Shown piece after piece: positions 43,317 through 52,675 of a DNA stretch of 64,000 nucleotides. The position numbers were made by a program, and so were the translations under genes. The DNA comes from Candidula unifasciata (Eukaryota > Mollusca > Gastropoda > Stylommatophora > Geomitridae): positions 115,001 to 179,000 of the forward strand of contig CAJHNH020001599.1 of the NCBI GenBank assembly GCA_905116865.2, written 5' to 3'. Numbering within the stretch: the stretch's first letter is position 1; each line of letters starts with the position of its first letter. The notes under the pieces are model-generated. The model saw nothing but the letters and a program-made list of their open reading frames with translations, did not search any database and had not been told where the DNA came from.

Positions 43317-43784
43317 CTATTTTGCTTCTTCTTTTTCCGGAACCGGAACACATCGTTAGCCCGGGTTGGTGACATGATGTCAAGCTGATGACGTCAGCCC
43401 CAAGACCCTAGCTGGAGAACACTTAGCCTCTAAGGCAGCGCAATTTAGATTTGATCCCACGGGACATGTAAAGGAAAATATCCCTTCTTGTATAAAAGAT
43501 TAAAAGATAAGTCAGGACTCAAAGTAAAAAAAAGTAAATAGTCACAATGAAGTGGATTGAATTATATGAACTCTTGGTGTGGGTTTAGCGCTCTATTATA
43601 ACAGGCATGGGGCCTGGGGGGGGGGGGGCGCTACACCTACTACCCCGAAGAAGCCCCTTTTTCGGAAGCAAAGAACATACACATCACCTCCTCGTCCCCC
43701 TTCCTCCTCCACCCCACCCTCTCTCCCTCCTCCACCCCCCCCCTACCTTTTACGTGTATGTTGTAAAAGGAGGAGTTTCCTTTT
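43317..43784. other. No gene; possible SINE head
   Basis: 43352-43400 holds CATCGTTAGCCCGGGTTGGTG, resembling the palindrome arm at 51.1 kb. 43410-43470 has TAGCTGGAGAACACTTAGCC and ATTTGATCCCACG, weakly tRNA-like. C/G runs at 43617-43628 and 43735-43743. Confidence 0.35.
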
Positions 43785-43945
43785 TAGTCGAAGTACATCT
43801 GCCTGAGAGGTTGGGGCCAGCAGTGTGTTCACAAATAAACAAGATCTGTAAAACGGATGTGCACGAAAAGTTAAAAGTTCTGGAACAAGACCAAAGTCCA
43901 GAACTGTTTACAGCCAGTGAAAGCTCAGACGAAGAAGAATTATTT
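43785..43945 (+). mobile_element. Retroposon G, 3' portion, plus orientation
   Basis: GTACATCTGCCTGAGAGG, AGATCTGTAAAACGGATGTG, GTTCTGGAACAAGACCAAAG and TTTACAGCCAGTGAAAGC, ending in GACGAAGAAGAA (short GAA tail). It shows the sense direction of the element. SPIN copy 2 lies 30 bases downstream. Confidence 0.65.
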
Positions 43946-43975
43946 CAACGAAATCAATAGACAGACATTTTATAG

Positions 43976-44195
43976 CAGCGGTTCTCAACCTATGGGTCGC
44001 GAACCTTTTTTCTTGCGGTGGGGGGGGGGGAGGAGGGGGTCGAACGACCCTTTCACAGAGACTGCCAAAAACCATTGTAAAACACATATTCATTGAAATT
44101 AAAGTAGCAACGAAAATAATTGTATCGTTGGGGGTCGCCACAACACGAAGAACTGTATGAAAGGGTCGCGGCATTCTGAATGTTGGGAGCCACTG
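43976..44195 (+). mobile_element. SPIN-type hAT miniature transposon, copy 2
   Basis: 220 bp. Ends CAGCGGTTCTCAACCTATGG and GTTGGGAGCCACTG. The interior has CGAACGACCCTTTCACAGAG, AAAACACATATTCATTG, GTAGCAACGAAAATAATTGT, GGGGGTCGCCACAACACGAA and AAGGGTCGCGGCATTC, the SPIN family order. Flanking octamers TTTTATAG (43968-43975) and CTCTATAG (44196-44203) agree at 6 of 8. A G-run expansion (44020-44039) sits in the left arm. No transposase. Confidence 0.87.
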
Positions 44196-44384
44196 CTCTA
44201 TAGGATAGACGGGCTGACGTGCTGAACAGACAAAGTGATAGATGAGATAAAATATTAGTTCAGATAAATGTATTTTTAAAAATGTAAGAAACATATTAAT
44301 GGGAATCGTGGATAATATTGATTTACACAAGGACATAGCGAAGTGATAAATTATCACATGTAAATGATGGGTTACATCAAATAA

Positions 44385-44434
44385 TTCTTCTTCTTTTTAT
44401 CTTCTTCTTCTTCTTCTTCTTCTTCTTCTTCTTC

Positions 44435-44466
<32 letters not shown>

Positions 44467-44514
44467 CTTCTTCTTCTTCTTCTTCTTCTTCTTCTTCTTC
44501 TTCTTCTTCTTCAT
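44385..44514. repeat. (CTT)n microsatellite
   Basis: About 125 bases of CTT with a single CTA interruption near 44436. Confidence 0.95.
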
Positions 44515-44795
44515 CTAGACAAGCTAGACGTGGATGATATTTGTATCGCTCGGTAATATTTCACTTCATGTTTTGTAATCAAAGAAATCCTATTTTACAT
44601 GAATATTTCATGCTAGCTACGCCGTTACTGAAAGCAGACAAAGAGCAAAGCGCGATCTATGCAGCTCTAGCGATGAGACCAGGGATCTCTGAAATTCCTT
44701 TATTTGTAAAGCGAACGACTAAGTCGGAGACCAAACCTAGAACATTTAGAATGCCAGGCAAACGAATTATCTGTATCGCTGCGTAGATTAATGGG

Positions 44796-44945
44796 AGCCG
44801 CCGTGGTGTAGCTGCTAGATGCTCGCCTGCGGATCAGAAGGTCGTGGGTTCAGGTCCTGAAGTGATGTTGGCTCCCAGGTCGACCCCAGTCGTGAATGGG
44901 TATTATGCAGAGTCCTTGAAAGTAAAGTCGACTTCGTGCACAGAG
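44796..44945 (+). mobile_element. SINE-A, 5' half with intact tRNA-like head
   Basis: Head GCCGCCGTGGTGTAGCTGCT with B box AAGGTCGTGGGTTCAGGTCC (about 44838-44857), linker, then CCAGGTCGACCCCAGTCGTG and TTGAAAGTAAAGTCGAC. Truncated at about 44945. With 63614 it defines the standard SINE-A head. Confidence 0.85.
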
Positions 44946-44999
44946 CGACTGGTCCCTCTGGGAACATACTGGGTTAAATGACTTGATACTCTCTGTCTT

Positions 45000-45740
45000 T
45001 CTCCTGTAAGTTAGTTAGTCGACAGATTATCCTCACTGCACGTCAAACCACTTAGTCTCTAAGTGCTCGGATCCCCTCCTCAGTAAACCCCAGTTCTGTG
45101 TTGGTTCATTCTTCTTCTTTGGCTACCCTCGTGGTGTTCTTGTTTGGTGACACCCTGTTTAACTTGTTGTTCATGCAATCTGACCATGCTTGCAGATTCA
45201 CAGTTCTCATTTGGTTCACGCAAACGTCTTAATTCTCTTAGGGCATTCAGTATATCAGCCTTGTCCGTCTATCACAGTAGCCTTACCTGCAAGACTATCA
45301 GCTTGATCATTTCCTTGTACCCCTACATATCCTGGCACGAAAATTAAACTAATCCTTGTCAGCCGTAAATTCTGTAGAGCCACCAACCACTGCCTTCAGA
45401 CCCAGCCCTTCTCTATCTTCCTGAGCATACTCATCGAGTCACTGAGAAAGCAGACCCTTATTGAAAGTCTGTGTCTCTAGTCATGTTACCGCCTTAGTCA
45501 CAGCTCCAGCTCAAGAATCTTTCTTCACAACTTTCCCTCCAAACTGAGCTTCTAACGTGGGGGATTACAGAACCATGAGTGTAAATGATAGCATCACTCT
45601 TTAGAGCGTTCTCGAAAATCAAGGCTTAAACTCTCCTTCCACCACAGCAGCCGGACTCTGTTATCTGCATTTTCTGGCTAGTTGGATGCAAACAATAAAA
45701 AGATGTACAGCACTCTAAAGGCACTTGCACCCACTTTTCG
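45000..45740 (-). mobile_element. RNase H-type LINE: RNase H domain and downstream segment
   Basis: Minus strand. From about 45740 there is a decayed domain start (TLMVL/IIYTHGSV-like). Next come MLRKIEKGWV (about 45430) and a nearly intact SLIFVPGYVGVQGNDQADSLAGKA (about 45345-45270). That string is the RNase H signature in which GN-QAD carries the final catalytic Asp. The post-RNase H segment (45170-45003) follows in correct order. Stops and shifts make it non-functional. The plus-strand 67-codon frame is antisense. Confidence 0.8.
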
Positions 45741-45861
45741 CCGGGTTCTATGTCCTCAAGTGAACATAACTAAAATAATGTCCTCGGCTAGACCCATCCA
45801 CTATTTGCCCCCTTTTAACCTGCTACCTTTTATCTTCTCGATTTGACTATGTTTCTCCTTT

Positions 45862-46150
45862 AAAAATGATTTTGACTCCCAGGTCGACCCAGCCTTGAGT
45901 GGGTACCAGGTTCAGTCCTGGGAAGTAAAGCCGGCCTGATGCTGATCACACCACCCATCAAGTGTCGATTGGTCTATAAAAATGTAGATCTAGCCCTATA
46001 GTCTCAATACACCTAGTCTGGTCTTGTAGTCTCGTAGTCTTGACCAGACTGTAGGCGTATTTGGAATATAGGGTTAAATTTACATTTTTATAGACCAATC
46101 GACACTTGATGGGTGGTGTGATCAGCATCAGGGCATGGAAAAGGGACATT
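45862..46150 (+). mobile_element. SINE-A with internal inverted duplication (hairpin)
   Basis: Normal body to about 46010 (CCAGGTCGACCCAGCCTTGA at 45878; GTGTCGATTGGTCTATAAAA at 45962). The sequence then turns back: the complement of 46030-46132 repeats 45935-46020. The first 52 bases of the arms are identical, ending at CCTGATGCTGATCACACCAC. The loop is about 18 bases around 46024-46041, flanked by GTCTGGTC/GACCAGAC. The SINE 3' end GGCATGGAAAAGGGAC follows the right arm. Confidence 0.88.
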
Positions 46151-46605
46151 TTTTAACTGTTCTATTTTAGTTTAAAATATGTTATGATAATCTTCTACTT
46201 GTTTTGTTCGCGCCACACGTTGTGTGCTACCGTGTGTTGCACCACATCGTGTACCGCCGTTCTTATCCAACAGTTTACAAAATACAAGAAGACTATAAGG
46301 AAATTGTGAGCGTGAAACTGGCGCAGTTACAGCCTCGGATATCTAAGGAAGATAAACAATGAAAGATAAGCAATGAGTATATCACAACCTGTGTGAAAGA
46401 CAGATAACAATGAATAAACAATCTGAGCTAACAAAATAGGAAAACAAGATAAGATAACAAGACAACACACAACATTCTATGACCTACAGGAGCATCAAAC
46501 CAAAAGGTAGAAAAGAAATAAAAACAAAAGTAAAACTTATTTTTCACATTCACCGGTTGTCAATTCAGCTGAAAACAAGGAAAGTAAAACAAAAGTTTAA
46601 ATAAT
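46151..46605. other. No recognisable gene
   Basis: AT-rich, no motif. Confidence 0.4.
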
Positions 46606-46740
46606 GCTTCTTCTTTTCTTCTTTCACCTGCTGTGAATACTAGCTGAAAGTTCTGGTTGTTCACGCACTTTGGCCTGCTCTTGTTCCAGAAGCTGAGTTT
46701 GCGTGGACATCAGTTTTACAGATCCCGTGTATCTGTATTT
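46606..46740 (-). mobile_element. Retroposon G, tail-proximal part
   Basis: CTTCTTCTTTTCTTCTTTCA at the left edge (tail on the minus strand), then GAAAGTTCTGGTTGTTCACG and GCGTGGACATCAGTTTTACA. The rest is missing. Confidence 0.6.
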
Positions 46741-47171
46741 GGACTGTGGTTACTCAACCTTCGGGCATACATATTATGTAGTATATTTGAAAGCAAGTTA
46801 CTGAAAGAATACTTAACTCAAAACTCGCATGTGTAGGCAATAATTAAAACTAACTTACCTATAACTTAACAGACATGGAACGTGGGATGAGGGAGGGGGG
46901 AGCGAGAGAGAGTGAGAGAGAGAGACAGACAGACAGAGAGAAAGAGAAACAGAGAGTTACACAGAGAGAAAGATAGAAATGAAATGACTGGGATAGAGAA
47001 AACTCTAATGTGAGCCGAAGACATACCGGAACATTGTCAAGGCATCAGCAGAAACCAATAGAAGATAATCTCCAAACAGAACTAGGTTGTATATCAAAAC
47101 TGATGTAAAATCACCGGATCGCTGACTTTTCTTCTTTTTCTGTGGTTGTCTTACTGATGCCAGGTTGTAGC
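46741..47171. other. No gene; GA-rich patch
   Basis: GA-rich imperfect repeat at 46893-46975; otherwise nothing. Confidence 0.4.
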
Positions 47172-47420
47172 TCAGTGTCGTGGTTTTCTTATTTGTCTTG
47201 CGCTTTTCGGGTGGTTTGGGTGGTGTACTTGCTCGGCTGCACCATTTATCCATCTTTTTCTTGGTCTTCTCCTCGCATTCCTCCCTGATATTCTGCTGTA
47301 ACAAGTTTTATATGCAGTTTGGTCTGACTTTAGTCTCACTAGATGACAGAACCATTTGATTCTTTGTCTGTCAATATAATCCAGATACGATCTTATTGTC
47401 TCTGATCGCAAAATTTACTC
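47172..47420 (-). mobile_element. LINE tail fragment (WFCHL type), open frame
   Basis: 79 open minus-strand codons reading YIDRQRIKWFCHLVRLKSDQ, then ARRRPRKRWINGAAE. WFGHLVRM followed by GRPRKRW is the LINE post-polymerase signature. Here Gly has become Cys and Met has become Leu. The frame loses similarity near 47190. A remnant, not a host gene. Confidence 0.7.
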
Positions 47421-47749
47421 AACAAAGGCGACTATGCCATGCTTCTCTTTAAATAATCACACAATACACATACAGATTCACATTGTATACATGGATGGCA
47501 AGGAAATTGCTAGAAACAATGTGATGAAATAATAGGATAGACAGTTTGATCCATACTTACCTCTTTCGGTACCAAGGGAAAAAATCATGTGTTGAGCATT
47601 AACTGACCTCTTGTACTGAAAGCATTTAGTTTTAAATTTCCTGTAGATAATGTGATTATCAAAGCTAGAAAACGCTAAGCTGCACTACAAGTCATGGCCG
47701 CTGCGTGTGCTCGACAGCGTCTCCTCGTCATCCTTTGTCAAGGATTAAT

Positions 47750-47990
47750 CTGTTCTCTTTTGTAATATGCAATGACAGTTCTCACACATTATAAAACACA
47801 AACAAAAAGGTTGGAAAAGATTCACAATGAAGCAATACCGATTATACACGGCTGCAGCTGGGACACAGCTTACAAAGCCATGCGATCCTTAACTGATTTC
47901 CCAGACATTACCAGATGGATTTGTTTACGAAGAGCACGCGATAATCTAAACAGAATTCAACTTAGAAAACAGGGACAAGACTGAAACGTC
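47750..47990 (+). mobile_element. RNase H-type LINE, segment after the polymerase domain
   Basis: 70 open plus-strand codons reading KRLEKIHNEAIPIIHG...WDTAYKAMRSL-DFP. The LEK-QNEA-R-ILG-T-DTP--AMR-LLDLP pattern lies between the reverse transcriptase and RNase H in I-group LINEs. It belongs with the RNase H fragments at 45.4 and 52.4 kb but is not contiguous with them. Confidence 0.7.
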
Positions 47991-48044
47991 TCGTCACGGT
48001 TTCGTCGAGCATAGAGTTGAGTTTAGATGAGTCACGAATTGACA

Positions 48045-48315
48045 TCACAACACTCGAGGCATTCCCATATGCGTTCCGTCCCTGTCTTCAGCAACCAGCG
48101 CAGAGTCATAGTACTAATGGTACCGGTCGTAATCTGGTTATATGTCCGTCTTGCCCTTCCTGAGAGCGTCTAGAGCCAGCCAGACCATCTGTTCACACCC
48201 AGGTGCATCATTCTCTCCATGCCATAATAATTTTGTTTCGCTTCTGACTTCGTTACTTGTTCCCGAAAGGCCTTGACCACATCTGCCTTGTCATATATCA
48301 GTTCACCACCTGTCC
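48045..48315 (-). mobile_element. Repeat H, minus-strand copy
   Basis: Complement contains GGTGGTGAACTGATATATGA at its start, GGAAGGGCAAGACGGACATA, CCGGTACCATTAGTACTATG and GGTTGCTGAAGACAGGGACG. Best copy for defining the 5' boundary of repeat H. Confidence 0.65.
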
Positions 48316-49699
48316 GCCGATCAGAGACAGTCCTACAATTAGTACATATTATTCAAGACATTCAACCAGGAGAGAAATGGATGCTCACACCGACAGAATA
48401 TCGTCAATTGTTTAAGGCAATCATTACTTTCGACAGAAAATGTAGCAAATTATCTCCTGCAATAGTCGATACAGAAGTCAAACCACTCATACGTACTATG
48501 TTGTTATTTACATGGATAGTTCTGTAATTTGTCAGAAACGAAGTACCTGGACATTCGCATCAAAAACACAAGGATAAACAATTAGGGAAGCCAGCGAAGC
48601 CTGTACTGCGACCACCACCAGCTTGTCTATGGAGTTCACAAAGACATTAGAGTGGTTATGGACATAGGAATTCACAAATATGTATTTTATGAGAGACTAG
48701 GAACATAATTAAACCCCCACACACAAAATAAAATCGACGCTGCATGTATGCGAGGCTGATGTGATTAATCTTTACAAGCAATGCTTCATGTCATCCCCTT
48801 CATCTTTTCCCCAGGACATTGAGAGGGTGAATTCGCTGGCATGCTACGTCACCCTAGTAGGTGGATCATCTATGGACAGGGTGGACAGTGGATGCATATA
48901 AAACTAAAGTTATGAAACAAGCATAAAGTTCACCAGTAGGCGAACAACAAAACTATTCACTAGAGTTTACAGCCCGTGACCGTGAAGAAAAAGAACAACA
49001 AAATTGAAGACCATAGATATGTGAATAATGATCTCTTCCTAAATCTCAAGCGAAGTCTAATTATACCAACTGGAGCAGCAGGTTGAGAGGACAAAAGCTC
49101 ACAGTAGTAGCTACATAAGTCCATTCCAGAAGTTGTGGCCAATTATCCCCCCCCCCTTTTTTTTTTCTCCCCTCCCCAACCCCCACCCCAGCCCCAAAAA
49201 ATATGTAATGTGTCGTTCGATGTAAATTGCTGATCTGGCATGAAACCTGTTAATAATGAAGTCTTTTTACCATTTTTTTTTTCTTTTAAAAAAAGAAACA
49301 AACATCCAGATTTCAAGTTGCCATACTTTCTGTAAATTGAAAAAACAAAACAAAAACAAAAACAGACACCGATTGAAAGCAACCAGTTAGCATGCGTACC
49401 CTTAACTGAGCAATGTTAACTTTTCAAAATATCAGATTGTACGCATTTCACAGGCATTTGACTCTCAGATGGTCATCTCCAGCATTAGTGTGTTGGATTA
49501 ACAAAATTGTTCATTGCATGCAGGATAGGCTATCAAAATAATCACCATGCTTTACTCCACGTGTAAAATTATTACATGTGTAAAATTATTTCTAGACAAT
49601 CTCCACGCATGTGTCACTTACTGAATAATCTATGTGTACACAAATTATTAATCAAACTAAGAAAAAAGAAATTCCCCTTTTCAATAAAACAGCAAAATC
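48316..49699. other. No recognisable gene
   Basis: About 1.4 kb. C and T runs at 49147-49168 and oligo-A stretches. An 84-codon plus-strand frame (48273-48527) begins inside repeat H and shows no motif. Confidence 0.4.
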
Positions 49700-49850
49700 T
49701 TTGCTAGTTGTAAACTGTAAAATCATAAGGACCAGAGAAATCTAAGACCACGTGCAAAAATTCATTTTGATCTATCTGGGAGTTTTCGAAATATTTGTTC
49801 AAGTGTGAGGGAAAGACATTTGAAATGCACTACAGAAAGACGTTTAGGTG
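49700..49850 (+). repeat. Repeat K, copy 2
   Basis: Partner of 23945-24085 (see there). Confidence 0.55.
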
Positions 49851-49924
49851 AAGATTGGATTACTCACTGGTATGCCCGTACGTGTAATGAATATGAATTT
49901 GGAATAAACAATAAATCATACAAA

Positions 49925-50005
49925 ACGGAATTACACGCAAATTCTAAAACAAGACCGAAGTTCAGAAGTGGACGAACAACCATAGCTTTACCCTGAAGTG
50001 CGCAG
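49925..50005 (+). mobile_element. Retroposon G remnant
   Basis: ACACGCAAATTCTAAAACAA, ACCGAAGTTCAGAAGTGGAC and GAACAACCATAG match the G 3' portion; the GAA tail is degraded. Confidence 0.45.
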
Positions 50006-50109
50006 CTGGCAAACTTGAAAAACAACAGACGAAGATAACACAGGTATCGCAAACATTTACGGGAATCCGTGAAATTTATTTTAAAAAAAAAAAATGTAAA
50101 ACTTTAGAA

Positions 50110-50850
50110 TTAACGTGTGACCCTAGAAAGAATAATTATATTAAAATTCACTAAAATCTTACATTATAATGAGAAGAGCAAGAAAGACAGTAAAAATAGA
50201 AATTATGAAGAGCGGTATGGTTTTGTAGAAGGGAAAGGTACAAACAATGCAATATACACATTGCGAACATTGGTAGAGAGATCAAAGGAGAAACAGAAAA
50301 ACATGTATTTGTGCTTCATAGACTACATCACAGCTTTTGATGAAGTGAAACATGATGACATGATTAAACTGTTAGATGATATTACCATTGATGCAACAGA
50401 TCTCAGTCTTTTCTGTTGTATGGCCGTAATTCTTGGAATGTGAGAAAACAAATTAAGAAAAGCTTGGAGGCAACCGAGATGTGGTTCTTCAGAAAAATGT
50501 TTCGAGTACCTTGGACTGCTATAAATACTAACAATGGTTGTCTGAAAATGGCTAATGAAAGTAGAACATTACATACAACAATGTGAAGGATACGAACAAA
50601 GTTCGTTTGTCATGTGATAAGAAAAGGAGATCTGGAAAATATCGTGACGAATGGAAAGATCACTGGTAGAAGAGGCAGACCAAAAGAAATAATGGCGAAT
50701 GGCCTAAGACAGGGAGCATGGAAGAATATCATCAGTGGAATTGATCCAGAACACCAAAGACCGAGATATGGGAAGATGCATGAAAGCTTATGCCAGCTGA
50801 CAAGGCAGTTGATGATGAAACATCTTCCAGTAACAGATTCACTTTAATTT
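50110..50850 (+). mobile_element. LINE reverse transcriptase with a large internal deletion
   Basis: 50205-50400 encodes RYGFVEGKGTNNAIYTLRTL, then MYLCFIDYITAFDEVKHDDM, the polymerase motif with FxDY-AFD; its first Asp is a catalytic metal ligand. The frame stops at 50443. At 50455-50850 it resumes with SLEATEMWFFRKMFRVPWTA, KFVCHVIRKGDLENIV and GKITGRRGRPKE. Everything between motif A and the C-terminal third, including the catalytic Asp pair, is missing. Non-functional. Confidence 0.82.
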
Positions 50851-51127
50851 AGTGAAATACGACTAAATTAAACTGAATCTGTTACTTTAAGATGTGGCAA
50901 AATGAAAATACATTTCCAGAGCATAAAATCCCTAACAGTTTATTCCAAACTCATCGTCAACTTAACGGGACAGTTTTATATAAAACACTACTGACACATA
51001 AAATATGTTTAAATTACCACGAGCGTGTCTTATAGATCAATTAGGGGACTAATTAAAGCCACACAGATAATTCAGATCACGTACGTTAACAAAACGACCA
51101 GCTTTAGCTGACAGGCCGTGCTGCCGA
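50851..51127. other. No recognisable gene
   Basis: 50846-50893 shows a short inverted repeat (ACAGATTCACTTTAATTTAG against its complement near 50865-50885), probably a small hairpin after the LINE end. Confidence 0.4.
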
Positions 51128-51388
51128 CTTCACCGGGTCGGGCTAACGATATGTTAACGCAGCGGTTCTCAAACTGGGTGCCGAGGCACCCTGGAGTGCC
51201 GTGAGCCTATGCCAGGGGTGCCGCGGCAATAATCAAGAAAATCGGCTGAAAATTTGGAAAATTATTAAAGAAGGCGTGTAGATACTTAAAAGTTAAATTT
51301 CAAGTTTGTCTTCCCCCGCCACTGTCGGAAATAGTTTATTTCTTGTTTGAGAACTGCTGCGTTAACGCATCGTTAGCCCGACCCAGTG
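51128..51388. repeat. Palindrome split by a hAT MITE
   Basis: Left arm CACCGGGTCGGGCTAACGAT (51131-51150) and right arm ATCGTTAGCCCGACCCAGTG (51370-51389) are inverted repeats, with GTTAAC at the centre. Without the MITE the site would be an almost perfect palindrome of over 40 bp. A related arm may occur at 43352. It could be the terminus of a foldback element. Confidence 0.75.
51160..51359. mobile_element. hAT-type MITE, third family
   Basis: 200 bp. Ends CAGCGGTTCTCAAACTGGGT and TTTGAGAACTGCTG are inverted repeats. The interior has GTGCCGAGGCACCCTGGAGT and GGGGTGCCGCGGCA, unlike SPIN but of the common hAT pattern. Flanking octamers TGTTAACG (51152-51159) and CGTTAACG (51360-51367) match at 7 of 8, as expected for hAT. 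Confidence 0.8.
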
Positions 51389-51429
51389 ACTTCACAACAA
51401 CCGCAATAAAAATTACGTGCGTGTCTCCA

Positions 51430-51445
51430 CGTGTACACGCACACA

Positions 51446-51489
<44 letters not shown>
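51430..51489. repeat. (CA)n microsatellite
   Basis: CA tract of about 50 bases. Confidence 0.95.
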
Positions 51490-51490
<1 letters not shown>

Positions 51491-51788
51491 CACTGTGTTT
51501 ATCATGGTTTGTTTAGCTTTTATATGATTAAAAGACAATTTGTATTTGTGCTTCGTTGTTAATTATTTAAAATGTACACAATCTAGGACTCTCGGCTGTT
51601 ATTCTAACACCGAAAATATGAGTGTCAAACATGGGTTAATGTAACATTGCGTCTCCAAATATACATAAAAACATGGCGCCATGGAGTATATAACAGATCT
51701 GCAGTTTGTTTCCTGTTATGTTTGTTTTCGTGTCAACCTGTCTTGCACGTTCTGGCAGCTATCGTTGCTTTATTTCATAATAAACGTG

Positions 51789-52281
51789 AGAAGGAGTGTA
51801 GTTGTTGCTAGCACGATAAACTAGCATAAATGTGCTTGAACAAGTGCGCAGTTGCTGGCACAACAAACTTTGAATGTGCTTAAGGAAGAGTGTAGTTGTT
51901 GCTAGCACAATAAACTAGCATGAATGTGTCTGAGGAAGAGTGTAGTTGTTGCTAGCACAATAAACTAGCATACATATGCTTAAGAGATAGTGTGGTTGTT
52001 GCAAGCACACACAAAACTATGCATGTGCTCGAGGAAAAGTGTAGTTGCTGCTAACATAATAAACTAGCATGAATTTATTCGAGGAAGAGTGTAGTTGCTG
52101 CTACCATAATAAACTAGCATGAATGTGTTTGAGAAAGAGTGTAGTTGTTGCCAGTACAAAAAACTATGAATGTGCTCGAGGAAAAGTGTAGTTGCTGCTA
52201 ACATAATAAACTAGCATGAATTTATTCGAGGAAGAGTGTAGTTGCTGTTAACATAATAAACTAGCATGAATGTGTTTCCTG
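51789..52281. repeat. Satellite 10: 44-51-bp minisatellite, about 10 units
   Basis: Unit contains GTGTAGTTGTTGCTAGCACA and ATAAACTAGCATGAATGTG. Length varies because some units lack part of the ATAAACTAGCAT segment. The string GCTAGCACAATAAA recurs at the right edge of satellite 11 (53760), linking the two arrays. Confidence 0.9.
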
Positions 52282-52319
52282 AAGACAGATGGTTTGGGTA
52301 AAAGAACGGTGACTGGTGC

Positions 52320-52450
52320 CTCTGAGTCGGACACGACTCTACAAAGATCAGTTTCATGTTAGTTCTAGAACATGCTGTACAACGAAATGAGCAAGCTGAT
52401 AAGCTTGCAGGTAAGGCTACTGTATAGGGCGCCCATGCCATGGACCAGGC
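52320..52450 (+). mobile_element. RNase H-type LINE: RNase H motif fragment
   Basis: Plus-strand translation reads VQRNEQADKLAGKATV followed, after a stop, by AHAMDQAVIV. R-NEQAD-LAGKAT is the same RNase H signature as at 45.3 kb, with the G of GNE replaced by R. About 40 codons survive. Confidence 0.7.
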
Positions 52451-52675
52451 TGTTATAGTGAATACATGTTTAACCAACTCCTCTTGAAGACGGAGCTTTT
52501 GGTTATAACTGTGACTGCGTTTCTTGCGCCAAACTGATTGGCTAAAGTTTGGTTCCTGTGTTATGTCCGGTGTCCCAGAGTCCCTATCTGTTTATTGTGG
52601 TGTCCCTTCTTGCATGTCTGGGTCTGGTATTTTGGCCTTGTTGTGGGTCGTCTTTTTCCGCCTACTTGAGGTCAG
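52451..52675. other. No recognisable gene
   Basis: Short interval between the LINE fragment and satellite 11; nothing seen. Confidence 0.35.

Noticed and set aside
44796..44860. Free-standing tRNA genes at the SINE heads
   Set aside because: A- and B-box-like elements are present, but the heads do not form complete cloverleafs followed by terminators; they continue into SINE bodies shared by many copies.
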